Source: CAYFYS01 sp965202905
Lineage (GTDB): Bacteria; Pseudomonadota; Alphaproteobacteria; MPNO01
Assembly (NCBI GenBank): GCA_965202905.1
Contig: OZ241868.1
Location: forward strand, 372,001 to 436,000
DNA length: 64,000 nucleotides
Reading direction: 5' to 3'
Shown: positions 43,394 to 53,379 of the stretch, piece by piece
Numbering within the stretch: the first letter of the stretch is position 1
Layout: each line of letters opens with the position of its first letter
Notes under the pieces: generated by a model
The model's input: only the letters and a program-made list of their open reading frames with translations
What the model was told of the DNA's origin: nothing
Databases searched by the model: none
Made by a program: the position numbers and the translations under genes

Positions 43394-43650
43394 CCGTCGG
43401 AATTGCTATCCCGCTTGAAGATAGGGTGTCCGCACCGGACGGCAACCGGCCGTGGCCTCCGCGCGCCCGTGCCTTTACCGTGCCTCTGCTTGCTAAAATA
43501 CGATGTTGAGTATATGTATGTGCGCCCTTTCGGGACAACCAACCAGACGTGGATTTCGATCTGCCAGCGGCAGCTTGCCGCCGCGGTTCCCGGTGATGCC
43601 CGATGCGGTGCATCGGGGCGGGCGCTTTCCGGGAAGAGGAGCGCTGATCT

Positions 43651-44904
43651 GTGCGTCTCGTGCAGAAATTCGGCGGGACATCTATGGCCGATCTCGAGCG
43701 CATTCGCGCCTCGGCCCGGCTGGTGAAGGCAGAGATCGATGCCGGAAACCAAGTTGCCGTGGTGGTCTCGGCGATGGCCGGATCGACCGATCAACTGGTC
43801 GGTTGGACGCGGCAGATGGACCGGCTGCACGACGCCTGCGAGTACGATGTCGTGGTCTCGGCCGGCGAGCAGATCACGATCGGGCTGATGGCGCTGGCGC
43901 TGCAATCGATGGGGGTCGGGGCCCGGTCCTGGCTCGGCTGGCAGGTGCCGATCCGCACCGACGCGGTGCACGGCCGCGCCCGAATAAGCGCCATCGAGGC
44001 CGAGGCCATCGCGGGCTGCCTGGCCGGCGGCCGGGTCGCCGTCATCGCAGGTTTCCAGGGGCTGGGCCCGGACGGCCGCATCACCACGCTCGGCCGCGGC
44101 GGCTCGGATACCTCGGCGGTCGCCGTTGCAGCCGCGCTGAACGCCGAGCGCTGCGATATTTTCACCGATGTCGAGGGGATCTACACGACCGACCCGCGCA
44201 TCGTCTCCAGGGCGCGCAAGCTCGACCGGGTGACGTTCGAGGAGATGCTCGAAATGGCCTCGCAGGGGGCCAAGGTGCTGGAGACCCGCTCGGTCGAGAT
44301 GGCGATGAACCACGGCGTCAAGCTGCTGGTCCGCTCAAGCTTCGAGGACCGGCCCGGAACGCTGGTCGTCGACGAGGACGAGGAATTGGAACACGAAGCC
44401 GTCAGAGGTATCGCCTATACGCGCGATGAGGCCAAGGTGACCATGGTCGGCGTGCCCGACCGGCCCGGCATTGCCGCGGGAATCTTCGGCCCGCTGGCTG
44501 CGGCCGACATCAACGTCGACCTGATCGTGCAGAACGTCTCGGCCGACGGCCGCAAGACCGACCTGACGTTTACCGTCGCCAGGGCCGATCTCAACCGCGC
44601 GATCGCCACGATCGAAGGGGTCCGCGACCGGATCGGCTACGACCGCCTGGAAGGCGATCCCGAGGTGGTGAAGATCTCGATCATCGGCGTCGGCATGCGT
44701 TCGCATGCCGGCGTGGCCCTGGCGATGTTCACCGCGCTGGCCGAGAAGGGGATCAATATCCAGGTGATCTCGACATCGGAGATAAAGGTCAGCGTTCTGC
44801 TGGCGGAGGAGTATACCGAGTTGGCGTTGCGATCGCTGCACACGGTCTACGGGCTGGACGCCGAGGAGACCGCGGCCGCATCCGGCGCGCCGGCCGGCGG
44901 CTGA
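43651..44904 (+). CDS. lysC: Aspartate kinase
   Basis: 417 residues from a GTG with GAGGAG upstream. RLVQKFGGTSMADLERI at the start, TTLGRGGSDTSAVAVAAAL, CDIFTDVEGIYTTDPRIV and two C-terminal ACT domains (MVGVPDRPGIAAGIF and IGVGMRSHAGVALAMF) are standard. It phosphorylates aspartate for the lysine, threonine, methionine and diaminopimelate branches and is normally feedback-controlled through the ACT domains. First gene of the lysC-to-clpB run. Confidence 0.96.
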   Translation: MRLVQKFGGTSMADLERIRASARLVKAEIDAGNQVAVVVSAMAGSTDQLVGWTRQMDRLHDACEYDVVVSAGEQITIGLMALALQSMGVGARSWLGWQVPIRTDAVHGRARISAIEAEAIAGCLAGGRVAVIAGFQGLGPDGRITTLGRGGSDTSAVAVAAALNAERCDIFTDVEGIYTTDPRIVSRARKLDRVTFEEMLEMASQGAKVLETRSVEMAMNHGVKLLVRSSFEDRPGTLVVDEDEELEHEAVRGIAYTRDEAKVTMVGVPDRPGIAAGIFGPLAAADINVDLIVQNVSADGRKTDLTFTVARADLNRAIATIEGVRDRIGYDRLEGDPEVVKISIIGVGMRSHAGVALAMFTALAEKGINIQVISTSEIKVSVLLAEEYTELALRSLHTVYGLDAEETAAASGAPAGG

Positions 44905-44923
44905 CGGCGGGGGAGGGGCTCTC

Positions 44924-45955
44924 ATGGATCGGAGCGCTGCCCGCGCGCGGCTGGATGCTCTATGGGACCGCGGCCGGGCGTTTCTCGGCGTCGAGCACGC
45001 GATCCTCGGCGGTGCGATGACCTGGGTGTCCGAGCGCAACCTGGTCTCGGCGCTGTCGAATGCCGGCGCGTTCGGAGTGATCGCCTGCGGTGCGATGGGT
45101 CCCGACCTGCTCTCGGCCGAAATCGCCGAGACCGCGTCGCGGACCGACAAGCCCTTCGGGGTGAATCTGATCACCATGCATCCCGAGATCGAAGGCCTGA
45201 TCGACGTCTGCCTCGACCATCGGGTCTCCCACGTGATCCTGGCCGGCGGGCTGCCTCAGGCCGCCGCGATCCAGCGGATCAGCCGGGGCGGCGCACATGT
45301 GGTCGCCTTCGCCCCGACGCTGGGCGTCGCCAGGCGCTTGGTGCGCCTGGGCGCGAAAGCCATCATCGTCGAGGGCGCGGAGGCCGGCGGTCATGTCGGG
45401 CCGGTCTCTACCAGCGTGCTCGTCCAGGAGATCCTGCCCAGCCTGGACCATGTGCCGGTGTTCATCGCCGGCGGAATCGGGCGCGGCGACGCGATTCTCT
45501 CCTATCTCGAACTCGGCGCTTCGGGCTGTCAGCTCGGCACCCGGTTCGTCTGCGCCAGCGAATCGATCGCCCATCCCGACTTCAAGCAGGCCTTCATCCG
45601 GGCCGCCGCGCGCGATGCGGTCACGTCGGTGCAGATCGATCCCGATTTCCCGGTCATCCCGGTACGCGCGCTGCAGAACAAGGGTACCCAGGCCTTCATG
45701 GACACCCAGCGGCGGGTCATCGCGCGATACCGGGCGGGCGAAGTGGCCCAGAACGAGGCCCAGCTCGAGATCGAGCATTACTGGGCAGGCGCCCTGCGGC
45801 GCGCGGTGATCGAGGGCGATGTCGAGTTCGGATCGCTGATGGCCGGGCAGAGCGTCGGAATGGTGGCCCGCGAGGAGCCGATCGGCGAGATCATCGCCGA
45901 GCTGGTGGATCAGGCGCTGGGCGCCATAGAAGCCAGGGCGTCGGCCAAGAATTGA
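44924..45955 (+). CDS. Nitronate monooxygenase / FabK-like flavin enzyme
   Basis: 343 residues. ILGGAMTWVSERNLVSALSN (usual start PIxxxGMxW), FGVNLITMHPEI, VEGAEAGGHVG and VPVFIAGGIGRGDAILSYL identify the 2-nitropropane dioxygenase/FabK TIM-barrel FMN family. It could detoxify nitronates; without the substrate loop defined, enoyl-ACP reductase-like activity cannot be excluded. Lies between lysC and ptsP with tight spacing; its stop overlaps the ptsP ATG. Confidence 0.85.
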   Translation: MDRSAARARLDALWDRGRAFLGVEHAILGGAMTWVSERNLVSALSNAGAFGVIACGAMGPDLLSAEIAETASRTDKPFGVNLITMHPEIEGLIDVCLDHRVSHVILAGGLPQAAAIQRISRGGAHVVAFAPTLGVARRLVRLGAKAIIVEGAEAGGHVGPVSTSVLVQEILPSLDHVPVFIAGGIGRGDAILSYLELGASGCQLGTRFVCASESIAHPDFKQAFIRAAARDAVTSVQIDPDFPVIPVRALQNKGTQAFMDTQRRVIARYRAGEVAQNEAQLEIEHYWAGALRRAVIEGDVEFGSLMAGQSVGMVAREEPIGEIIAELVDQALGAIEARASAKN

Positions 45956-48237
45956 TGGTTATGGTGCAGGCAGGGATCAGCGGTCACCGGCGTGCGCTTC
46001 GCCGGCTGCGCGCCGTCATGGCGGGCGAGGGTTCTGCCGAGGAAAGGCTGAACGAGATCGTGGAGATCGTCGCCGCCGAGATGGTGGCCGAGGTCTGCTC
46101 GGTCTACGTCATGCGAGCCGGCGAGATGCTGGAGCTGTTCGCGACCAAGGGACTCAACCCCGACGCCGTTCACCGCACCCGGCTCAGGGTGGGCGAGGGG
46201 CTGGTCGGCACCGTCGCCGCGCAGGCCCGCCCGCTCAACCTGCCCGATTCCCAGTCGCACCCGCAGTTCAGCTACCGGCCGGAGACAGGCGAGGAGATCT
46301 ACCACTCGCTGCTCGGCGTGCCGATCCTGCGCGGCGGGCGGGTCAGGGGCGTCCTGGTCGTCCAGAACCGGGCGCGCCGGCACTACGCCGACGAGGAGGT
46401 CGAGGCGCTGGAGATGATCGGCGTCGTGGTGGCCGAGCTGATCGCCGGCGGCGATCTGGTCAGCCCGGCCGAGACCACGCCCAGCCAGGGCAACGCGGCC
46501 CTGCCAGTCCGTCTCGAAGGGCTCGGGATCAGCGCAGGCCTGGCGATGGGCGATGCGATGCTGCACACCCCGCCGGTCAGTATTCCCCGGATGTTCGCTG
46601 ACGAGCCGGAGCTCGAGCACGACCGGCTGGCCCAGGCGATGACCTCCATGCACAGCGAGCTCGACAACATGCTGGCGCTGAGCGATCTCGACCAGGCGGG
46701 CGAGCATCGCGATATCCTGGCGACCTACCGCAAGTTCGCCGAGGACCGTGGCTGGCTGCGCCGTATCGGCGAGGCGATCGACGGCGGGCTGACCGCCGAG
46801 GCCGCGGTCCAGAAGGTGCTGGACGACTCCCGCGCGCGGATGCGCCAGATCGTCGATCCCTATCTCAGCGAGCGCATGGCCGATCTTGAGGATCTTGCCT
46901 ACCGGCTGCTCCACCACCTGACCGGCGAGGTGCGCATGGCCGATCTGGAGGTGCAGCACGAGGCCGTAGTCCTGGTCGCCCGCAGCATCGGCCCGGCCGA
47001 ACTGCTGGACTACGAGCCGCGCCGGCTGAAAGCGCTGATCCTCGAGGAGGGCTCTTCGACCTCCCATGTCGCGATCGTCGCGCGGGCGCTCAACATCCCG
47101 GTAGTGGGCCGCATCAAGGGTCTGCTCACCCAGATCGACCAGATGGATCCGGTGATCGTCGATGGCGATCACGCCCAGGTCTTTGTGCGCCCGGGCGAGG
47201 ACATCCTTCAGATGGTGGCCGATCACCTGTCGGTCCGCCAGCGGCGGCTGGCCGAATACGCCGCGATGCGCGACGCGCCGGCACGCACCCGTGACGGCGT
47301 GCGGATCAGCCTGAACATGAACGCCGGGCTACTGATGGACCTGCAGGCTCTGCACGACAGCGGGGCGGAGGGCATCGGGCTCTACCGGACCGAGATCCCG
47401 TTCATGGTCCATTCCGAATTCCCCAGCGTTGAGGCCCAGACCGGCCTCTACCGGCGCGTACTGGAAGGCGCGAACGGCCTGCCGGTGACCTTCCGCACGC
47501 TCGACATCGGCGGCGACAAGCAGTTGCCGTATTTTCGCGAGTCGGCCGATCAGAACCCGGCCATGGGATGGCGGTCGATTCGGGTTGCGCTGGACCGGCC
47601 GCGCATGATGCGCCAGCAGCTTCGCGCGCTGATTGCCGCGACCGGGCCGCACGGTTTGAACGTGATGTTCCCGATGGTTGCCGAGGTCGCGGAGTTCGAG
47701 GCGGCCCGGCGGATCCTGGACCTGGAGATGCGTCGCGTGGCGGAGCGCGGCGAGCCGGCGCCCGAACCCGTCCGCGCCGGCGTGATGGTCGAGGTCCCGA
47801 GCCTGATGTGGCAGCTCGATGCGCTGCTGCCGCGGGTCGATTTCGTCTCGGTGGGCAGCAACGACCTGTTCCAGTTCCTGTTTGCCTCCGACCGAGGCAA
47901 TCCGCGGGTCTCCGAGCGCTACGACGTGCTTTCCCCGGGCCCGCTGTCGTTGCTGCGCGATCTGGTCGCGCGCTGCAACGCCCATTCGGTGCCGGTGTCG
48001 CTGTGCGGCGAGATGGCCGGGCGGCCGATCGAGGCGATGGCCGTGATCGGAGTCGGGTTTCGCAGCATTTCCGCGCCCGCGGGCACGATCGGACCGGTCA
48101 AGAAGATGATCCGGAGCCTCGACGCCGGCATGCTCGGCGGCTTCATTGAGACGCTTCTGGATCTGCCGGACCGCAGCGTTCGCGAGCGTCTGCGCGATTT
48201 CTCCCGCGACCACGGCATTACGCTGGAGGACCCGTGA
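45955..48237 (+). CDS. ptsP: Phosphoenolpyruvate-protein phosphotransferase EI-Ntr
   Basis: 760 residues. An N-terminal GAF domain (about 1-160; EVCSVYVMR, HSLLGVPILRGGRVRGVLVV) precedes enzyme I. The phosphohistidine loop is EEGSSTSHVAIVARALNIP near residue 370, with PEP-binding YRTEIPFM, FRTLDIGGDKQLPYF, SVGSNDLFQFLFASDRGN and LCGEMAGRP. This starts the nitrogen-related phosphotransferase chain to NPr and EIIA-Ntr. Position after lysC is conserved in alphaproteobacteria. Confidence 0.95.
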   Translation: MVMVQAGISGHRRALRRLRAVMAGEGSAEERLNEIVEIVAAEMVAEVCSVYVMRAGEMLELFATKGLNPDAVHRTRLRVGEGLVGTVAAQARPLNLPDSQSHPQFSYRPETGEEIYHSLLGVPILRGGRVRGVLVVQNRARRHYADEEVEALEMIGVVVAELIAGGDLVSPAETTPSQGNAALPVRLEGLGISAGLAMGDAMLHTPPVSIPRMFADEPELEHDRLAQAMTSMHSELDNMLALSDLDQAGEHRDILATYRKFAEDRGWLRRIGEAIDGGLTAEAAVQKVLDDSRARMRQIVDPYLSERMADLEDLAYRLLHHLTGEVRMADLEVQHEAVVLVARSIGPAELLDYEPRRLKALILEEGSSTSHVAIVARALNIPVVGRIKGLLTQIDQMDPVIVDGDHAQVFVRPGEDILQMVADHLSVRQRRLAEYAAMRDAPARTRDGVRISLNMNAGLLMDLQALHDSGAEGIGLYRTEIPFMVHSEFPSVEAQTGLYRRVLEGANGLPVTFRTLDIGGDKQLPYFRESADQNPAMGWRSIRVALDRPRMMRQQLRALIAATGPHGLNVMFPMVAEVAEFEAARRILDLEMRRVAERGEPAPEPVRAGVMVEVPSLMWQLDALLPRVDFVSVGSNDLFQFLFASDRGNPRVSERYDVLSPGPLSLLRDLVARCNAHSVPVSLCGEMAGRPIEAMAVIGVGFRSISAPAGTIGPVKKMIRSLDAGMLGGFIETLLDLPDRSVRERLRDFSRDHGITLEDP

Positions 48238-48479
48238 TCGCCGGTCCGGGCCGCGGATGGCCCGGATATTAAGCATCGTGAAAACATTGATTTCTATGAC
48301 CTGATGTTGCTACTTAAGACCTGATTCGTCTTTGGACGGGCGGGGAGCCCAGCAGCAGGCGCGCGTCGCGCCGCAGGAGGGCTACCCGGGCGCACGACTT
48401 GGCCCAAGGTGCCGCCGCCGGTGGTCGTGCACCATATACGCTGTCGCACAGGGCGTGAAAGTTCGGCAGGGACATTGGC

Positions 48480-49631
48480 GTGGATACACCGCGAAAATCG
48501 GAGAAAGCGATACGGACCGTCGCCGCCCCGGCGGCGTTCGACGCCGTCGAGCTCGGCGCCTGTCTGCGCGAGGCGCGGCTCGCGCTCCAGCGCGACCTGG
48601 ACGATATCGCGAGCGAGCTTCGGATTCGCTACAGATACCTGCAGGCCATCGAGGAAGGCCGGCTGAGCCATCTGCCCGGATCCGCTTACACGACCGGCTT
48701 TCTGCGCGCCTATGGCGACTATCTGGGGTTCGACGGCCGCGAGATCGTCAACCGGTACACAGGGGCCCGCGGGGCCGGCGCCCGCCGGACGGATCTGCAT
48801 CTGCCCTCGCCGGTCGAGGAAGGCCGCCTGCCCACGGGCCCGGTTCTGATGCTCGCGGCGCTGCTTGCCCTCGGGGCATATGGCGGCTGGTACTTCATGG
48901 TCGGCGCAGACGGCGATACGGTGGACAATGTCGCCGCCCTGCCCGACCGGCTCGCCGCGCTGATCGCCGAACCTGCGGGGGGCTCCGCGCCCGGTCCGAC
49001 CGATGCGAGCGAGACCGCCGTCGAGGTCCCGGCATCGCCCAACGGCAGCGATGCGAACGGGATTTCCGCCGCGCCGACCCTTCGCCAAGTCGTGGGCATC
49101 CGGCCGCCGAGGCTGGAAGCGAGCGCGGTCTCCGCGGTGGAAAACGGCGTTGCGGCCGCCGCTCCGCAGACGCGGCCCGTCGCCAAGACGGCTGCTGCTG
49201 CCGTGCCCGAGCCTCCGGCCGCGACTCCGCCCGCCGAGCTTCAGGCCTCGACCGGGTCTACCGGATTTGAGGCGAGGAGCCGTTCGGCAACGGTGGCGCC
49301 CCAGACTGGCGGCGGCCTGTCGCCGCTGGGCAGCGCCGCGACCGAGCGGACCAAGACCCGCAAAGCCGCGCGGATCGTCCTGCAGGCCAACGCCGACAGT
49401 TGGCTCGAGGTCCGGGCGGACGGCGTGGCGCCGGTCTATTCGGGCCTGCTGCGCCAGGGCGACAGCTACGACGTGCCCGAGCAGCCCGGGCTGATGTTGA
49501 TGACCGGCAATGCCGGCGGCATCGATATCCTGGTCGACGGCCAGGCGATCGCCAGACTCGGGCCTCCCGGTGCGGTCAAGCGCGACGTGGCGCTCGATGC
49601 CGACCGCCTGCTGAGACTCCTGAGCCGGTGA
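48480..49631 (+). CDS. rodZ: RodZ-like helix-turn-helix membrane protein
   Basis: 383 residues from a GTG. An N-terminal Xre-type helix-turn-helix (LGACLREARLALQRDLDDIA..IRYRYLQAIEEG) is followed by one membrane segment (VLMLAALLALGAYGGWYFMV, about 120-140), a proline/alanine-rich periplasmic linker, and a C-terminal DUF4115 beta domain (IVLQANADSWLEVRADG). RodZ links MreB to the cell-wall elongation machinery. In many Proteobacteria rodZ-ispG-hisS is the order; here hisS follows directly and ispG is missing. Confidence 0.88.
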   Translation: MDTPRKSEKAIRTVAAPAAFDAVELGACLREARLALQRDLDDIASELRIRYRYLQAIEEGRLSHLPGSAYTTGFLRAYGDYLGFDGREIVNRYTGARGAGARRTDLHLPSPVEEGRLPTGPVLMLAALLALGAYGGWYFMVGADGDTVDNVAALPDRLAALIAEPAGGSAPGPTDASETAVEVPASPNGSDANGISAAPTLRQVVGIRPPRLEASAVSAVENGVAAAAPQTRPVAKTAAAAVPEPPAATPPAELQASTGSTGFEARSRSATVAPQTGGGLSPLGSAATERTKTRKAARIVLQANADSWLEVRADGVAPVYSGLLRQGDSYDVPEQPGLMLMTGNAGGIDILVDGQAIARLGPPGAVKRDVALDADRLLRLLSR

Positions 49632-49767
49632 AGCCTTCGCTCCTCCGCGTTCTCGCGCGGCGACGAATTGCGCTATAACCCGCCGATGATGGTAGGGATC
49701 GTTCTACGGTTCGACCGCGCCGGGTCGCGGTATCACGCTGCCCGGCCCGGCCGGTGGCCGCGCTAAA

Positions 49768-51012
49768 ATGACACGGCTCCAACCGGTGCGGGGGACGCAC
49801 GATCTGCTGCCCGATCAGGCGCGCGGCTTCCGTCGGGTTGCCGATGTCGCGCGGCAGATCGCCGGCCGCTACGGCTATCACGAGATCGCCACGCCGATCT
49901 TCGAGTTCTCCGAGGTCTTCAAGCGCACGCTGGGCGACACCTCGGACATCGTCACCAAGGAGATGTACACCTTCACCGACCGTGGCGGCGAGGAGATCAC
50001 CCTGCGCCCCGAGGCGACCGCCGGCATCGCCCGGGCGCTGGTCTCCAACGGCCTGTCCCAGCATCTTCCGCTCAAGTATTTCTGTACCGGGCCGATGTTC
50101 CGCTACGAGCGGCCGCAGAAGGGCCGGTTGCGCCAGTTCCATCAGATCGATGTCGAGCTCTTGGGCGTAGCCGAGCCGATCGCCGACATCGAGGTGATCG
50201 CCCTCGGCGCGGCGGTGCTTGATGCGCTGGCCGTCCGCGGGAAGACCACGCTCGAACTCAATACCCTGGGCAACGGCGAAAGCCGGGCGGCCTACCGCAA
50301 GGTCCTCGTCGACTACCTCCAGACCCACCGGGACGCGCTGTCCGGGGACAGTCTCGCCCGCCTCGATCGCAACCCCTTGCGCATTCTCGATTCCAAGGAT
50401 GCGGCAGATCGCAAGATCGTTGCCGGCGCGCCCTCGCTCGCCGACAGCCTGGACGCGCAATCGACGGACTTCTTCGCCACCGTGCGCGGCGGGCTCGATC
50501 GCCTGGGCATCGAACACGAGGTGAACCGGCGCTTGGTGCGCGGGCTCGACTACTACTGTCACACCGCCTTCGAGTTCACGACTGAAGCGCTCGGCGCCCA
50601 GGGCGCGGTCATCGCCGGCGGGCGCTATGACGGGCTGGTTGGGATCATGGGCGGCCCGGAGACGCCGGGCATCGGCTGGGCCGGCGGCATCGAGAGGCTG
50701 TTCATGCTGAGCGGCGAGACGGAGCCGCCGTCGCGGCCGGTCGCCCTGGTCCCGGTCGGTGCGCAGGCCGAGGCCGCGACGCTCGAACTCGCCTACCGGC
50801 TGCGGAGCGCCGGCTTTACGATCGAACTCGGCTATCGCGGCAATCTGAAGCGCCGCATGGCGCGTGCCGACCGGCTCAATGCCCGCGCGGCGGTGATCCT
50901 GGGCGAGGACGAGCTTGCCGGCGGAACCGCGACCGTGCGCGATTTGGACAGCGGCGACCAGACCGCGGTGCCCCTGGCCGGGCTGACCGACCACCTGGCG
51001 CGGTTTACATGA
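49768..51012 (+). CDS. hisS: Histidine-tRNA ligase
   Basis: 414 residues. Motif 1 region (YHEIATPIFEFSEVFKRTLG), motif 2 (FRYERPQKGRLRQFHQIDVE), the histidine A loop RGLDYYCHTAFEF, and motif 3 (GIGWAGGIERLFML), then the anticodon-binding domain. Complete class II HisRS. TTGCGCTATAACCC at about 49667-49680 contains a TATAAC that could be a -10 box. Confidence 0.96.
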   Translation: MTRLQPVRGTHDLLPDQARGFRRVADVARQIAGRYGYHEIATPIFEFSEVFKRTLGDTSDIVTKEMYTFTDRGGEEITLRPEATAGIARALVSNGLSQHLPLKYFCTGPMFRYERPQKGRLRQFHQIDVELLGVAEPIADIEVIALGAAVLDALAVRGKTTLELNTLGNGESRAAYRKVLVDYLQTHRDALSGDSLARLDRNPLRILDSKDAADRKIVAGAPSLADSLDAQSTDFFATVRGGLDRLGIEHEVNRRLVRGLDYYCHTAFEFTTEALGAQGAVIAGGRYDGLVGIMGGPETPGIGWAGGIERLFMLSGETEPPSRPVALVPVGAQAEAATLELAYRLRSAGFTIELGYRGNLKRRMARADRLNARAAVILGEDELAGGTATVRDLDSGDQTAVPLAGLTDHLARFT

Positions 51013-51019
51013 CCGGGCA

Positions 51020-52306
51020 ATGGGCCCGTCGGAGCAGAAACCCGAATTCCTGGTCGTCGGCGCGAACCACCGTTCCAGCGCTGCGGCGACCCGCGATCGG
51101 ATGCTGGTCGAGGACGAAGACCAGCCCGTATTCCTCGACCGGCTCCGCCGGGCGGGGGTGGATCAGGCGGTGCTGCTCTCGACTTGTGCACGGACCGAGG
51201 TGCAGGCGGTGCAGTCCGATCCGGCTGCGGCGGCCGCGGCGATCTCCGCGCTGCTCGCCGAGCAGGCGGGCGCGCCCGCCGGGGAGGTCTCGGCCGAGCT
51301 CTACGTCAAGCGCGATGCCGAGGCGGTGCGCCACATCTTCCGTGTCGCCGCTTCGCTCGACAGCCCGATGATCGGCGAGCCCCAGGTTACCGGCCAGGTG
51401 CGAGAGGGCCATCGCCGCGCCCGTGCGGCCGGGATGGTCGGGCCCGACCTCGAAGCACTGCTGAGCGCGGCCTACGGCGCGGCCGGGCGGGTGCGGTCCG
51501 AGACCACCATCGGCCAGCGGCCGGTCTCGATGGCGGCTGCGGCGCGTCGGCTCGCCCGCGACGTGCACGGAGACTTGGCGAACTGCGCTGCGCTCATGCT
51601 GATTGGCGGCGACATGGGCGAGTTCGTCGCCGAGCACATCCTCGCCTCCGGGCTGCGCGGCATCGTCATGACCGCCCGGGTGTCCGCTCGCGCGGAGGCC
51701 GCCGCGCGGCGCCACGGATGCCACCATGCCGCGATCGAGACGCTCCCGGAGCTCTTGGCCGCCTCCGACATCGTGATCAGCGCGCTCGGGACCGGCCAGC
51801 ATACGATCAGCGCGTCGATGGTGCGCGCCGCGCTCCGCACCCGCCGGCGCAAGCCGATCCTGTTGATCGATGCCGCGGTGCCCGCCGATGTCGCCGCCGA
51901 GGTTAACGATCTCGACGATGCGTTCGTCTACGATCTCGCGGATCTGGAGCGCATCGCCGAGGAGGGGGTGGCGGGCCGCGAGGAAGCGGCGCTCGAGGCC
52001 GAAGCGGTCCTCGAGGAGGAGGTGGACCGCTATCTCCGAAGCTTGGTGGCCCGCGATGCCGATTCGGCGGTCACTGCACTGCGGGCTCATTTCGAAGCGG
52101 TTCGCGGCGATGTCCTGGCGGCGCACGGCGACGAAGACGTGGCGGAGGTCACCCGGCGTTTGGTAAACCGTCTTCTCGACGGGCCCTCGCGTGCGCTCGG
52201 ACGGATTGCCGCCGAAGACGACCCGGCGCGGTCCGACATCGAAGCCGCGCTTGCCGCGCTGTTCGCGATCGAGCCCGGTACTCGCGGGTCCGAAGAGGAC
52301 GGGTAG
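51020..52306 (+). CDS. hemA: Glutamyl-tRNA reductase-like protein
   Basis: 428 residues. FLVVGANHRSS near the start, the catalytic cysteine C56 in LSTCARTEV (family LSTCNRTE), SPMIGEPQVTGQVREG, and the long C-terminal helical spine all match glutamyl-tRNA reductase. The NADPH loop reads LMLIGGDMGEF rather than the usual GAGEMGE, one residue short. Gene order hemA-prfA-prmC is that of E. coli. Most alphaproteobacteria make 5-aminolevulinate from glycine and succinyl-CoA instead, so a true C5-pathway role needs a hemL partner, not present here. Confidence 0.8.
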   Translation: MGPSEQKPEFLVVGANHRSSAAATRDRMLVEDEDQPVFLDRLRRAGVDQAVLLSTCARTEVQAVQSDPAAAAAAISALLAEQAGAPAGEVSAELYVKRDAEAVRHIFRVAASLDSPMIGEPQVTGQVREGHRRARAAGMVGPDLEALLSAAYGAAGRVRSETTIGQRPVSMAAAARRLARDVHGDLANCAALMLIGGDMGEFVAEHILASGLRGIVMTARVSARAEAAARRHGCHHAAIETLPELLAASDIVISALGTGQHTISASMVRAALRTRRRKPILLIDAAVPADVAAEVNDLDDAFVYDLADLERIAEEGVAGREEAALEAEAVLEEEVDRYLRSLVARDADSAVTALRAHFEAVRGDVLAAHGDEDVAEVTRRLVNRLLDGPSRALGRIAAEDDPARSDIEAALAALFAIEPGTRGSEEDG

Positions 52307-52308
52307 GG

Positions 52309-53379
52309 ATGGACGAGAAGCTCGAACTGCTGCTCGCGCGCCACGAGGAGTTGGCGTCCTTGCTCGCCGGCTCGGAACCCGGCGACAGCCAGGAGTTCGT
52401 CCGGGTCTCGAAGGAATATGCCGGGCTTACGCCGGTGGTCGATGCCGTCAAGGCGCTGCGGGCCGCTCAGGAGGAGGCGCGCGGGCTGGAGGAAATCATC
52501 GCCGATGCCGGTTCGGAGCCCGAGATGCGCGGGCTCGCGCAAGAGGAGTTGTCGGAGGTCAAGCGCGCCATCGGCGAGCACGAGCAGGCCTTGAAGCTGC
52601 TTCTCCTGCCCAAGGACTTGGCGGACGATGGCAATGCGATCCTCGAGATCCGGGCCGGCGCCGGCGGCGAGGAAGCTGCGCTGTTCGCGGCCAACCTCTT
52701 CCGGATGTATCAGCGCTATGCCGAGCTGCATAACTGGCGCATGGAGCCGATACAGGCCGCCGAGACCGGGATCGGCGGCGTCAAGGAAGCCATCGCGGAG
52801 ATCTCGGGCAACGGGGTGTTTGCGCGTCTCAAGTTCGAATCCGGCGTCCATCGCGTCCAGCGGGTGCCCGAGACGGAGTCGAGCGGGCGCATCCACACCT
52901 CCGCGGCGACGGTCGCCGTCTTGCCCGAGCCCGAGGATGTCGACATCCAGCTCGATGAGCGGGATCTGCGGATCGACGTCTTCCGCTCCTCGGGCCCCGG
53001 CGGGCAGTCGGTCAACACCACTGACAGCGCGGTGCGGATCACTCATGTGCCGACCGGGATCGTGGTCTCTCAGCAGGACGAGAAATCCCAGCACAAGAAC
53101 CGCGCCAAGGCGATGAAGGTGCTGCGCGCTCGGCTTTATCAGGCCGAGCGCGCAGCCCGCGATGCCGAGCGCGCCGCCGCCAGGCGCTCCCAGGTCGGCT
53201 CCGGCGACCGGTCCGAGCGCATCCGCACCTACAACTACCCGCAAGGCCGGGTGACCGACCACCGGATCAATCTGACGCTGCACAAGCTCGACCGGGTCCT
53301 CGCCGGAGAGTCGCTCGACGAGGTCATCGATGCGCTGACCGCCGACGATCAGGCGACACGGCTGGCGGAGGTCTCTTGA
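52309..53379 (+). CDS. prfA: Peptide chain release factor 1
   Basis: 356 residues. The GGQ peptidyl-hydrolase motif lies in SSGPGGQSVNTTDSAVRITH, with the RF1 domain 2 region EIRAGAGGEEAALFA and RVQRVPETESSGRIHTS. It reads UAG/UAA; the codon-recognition tripeptide region (RVPET) fits RF1. Its GGQ is a substrate of PrmC, encoded next and overlapping by four bases. Confidence 0.96.
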   Translation: MDEKLELLLARHEELASLLAGSEPGDSQEFVRVSKEYAGLTPVVDAVKALRAAQEEARGLEEIIADAGSEPEMRGLAQEELSEVKRAIGEHEQALKLLLLPKDLADDGNAILEIRAGAGGEEAALFAANLFRMYQRYAELHNWRMEPIQAAETGIGGVKEAIAEISGNGVFARLKFESGVHRVQRVPETESSGRIHTSAATVAVLPEPEDVDIQLDERDLRIDVFRSSGPGGQSVNTTDSAVRITHVPTGIVVSQQDEKSQHKNRAKAMKVLRARLYQAERAARDAERAAARRSQVGSGDRSERIRTYNYPQGRVTDHRINLTLHKLDRVLAGESLDEVIDALTADDQATRLAEVS

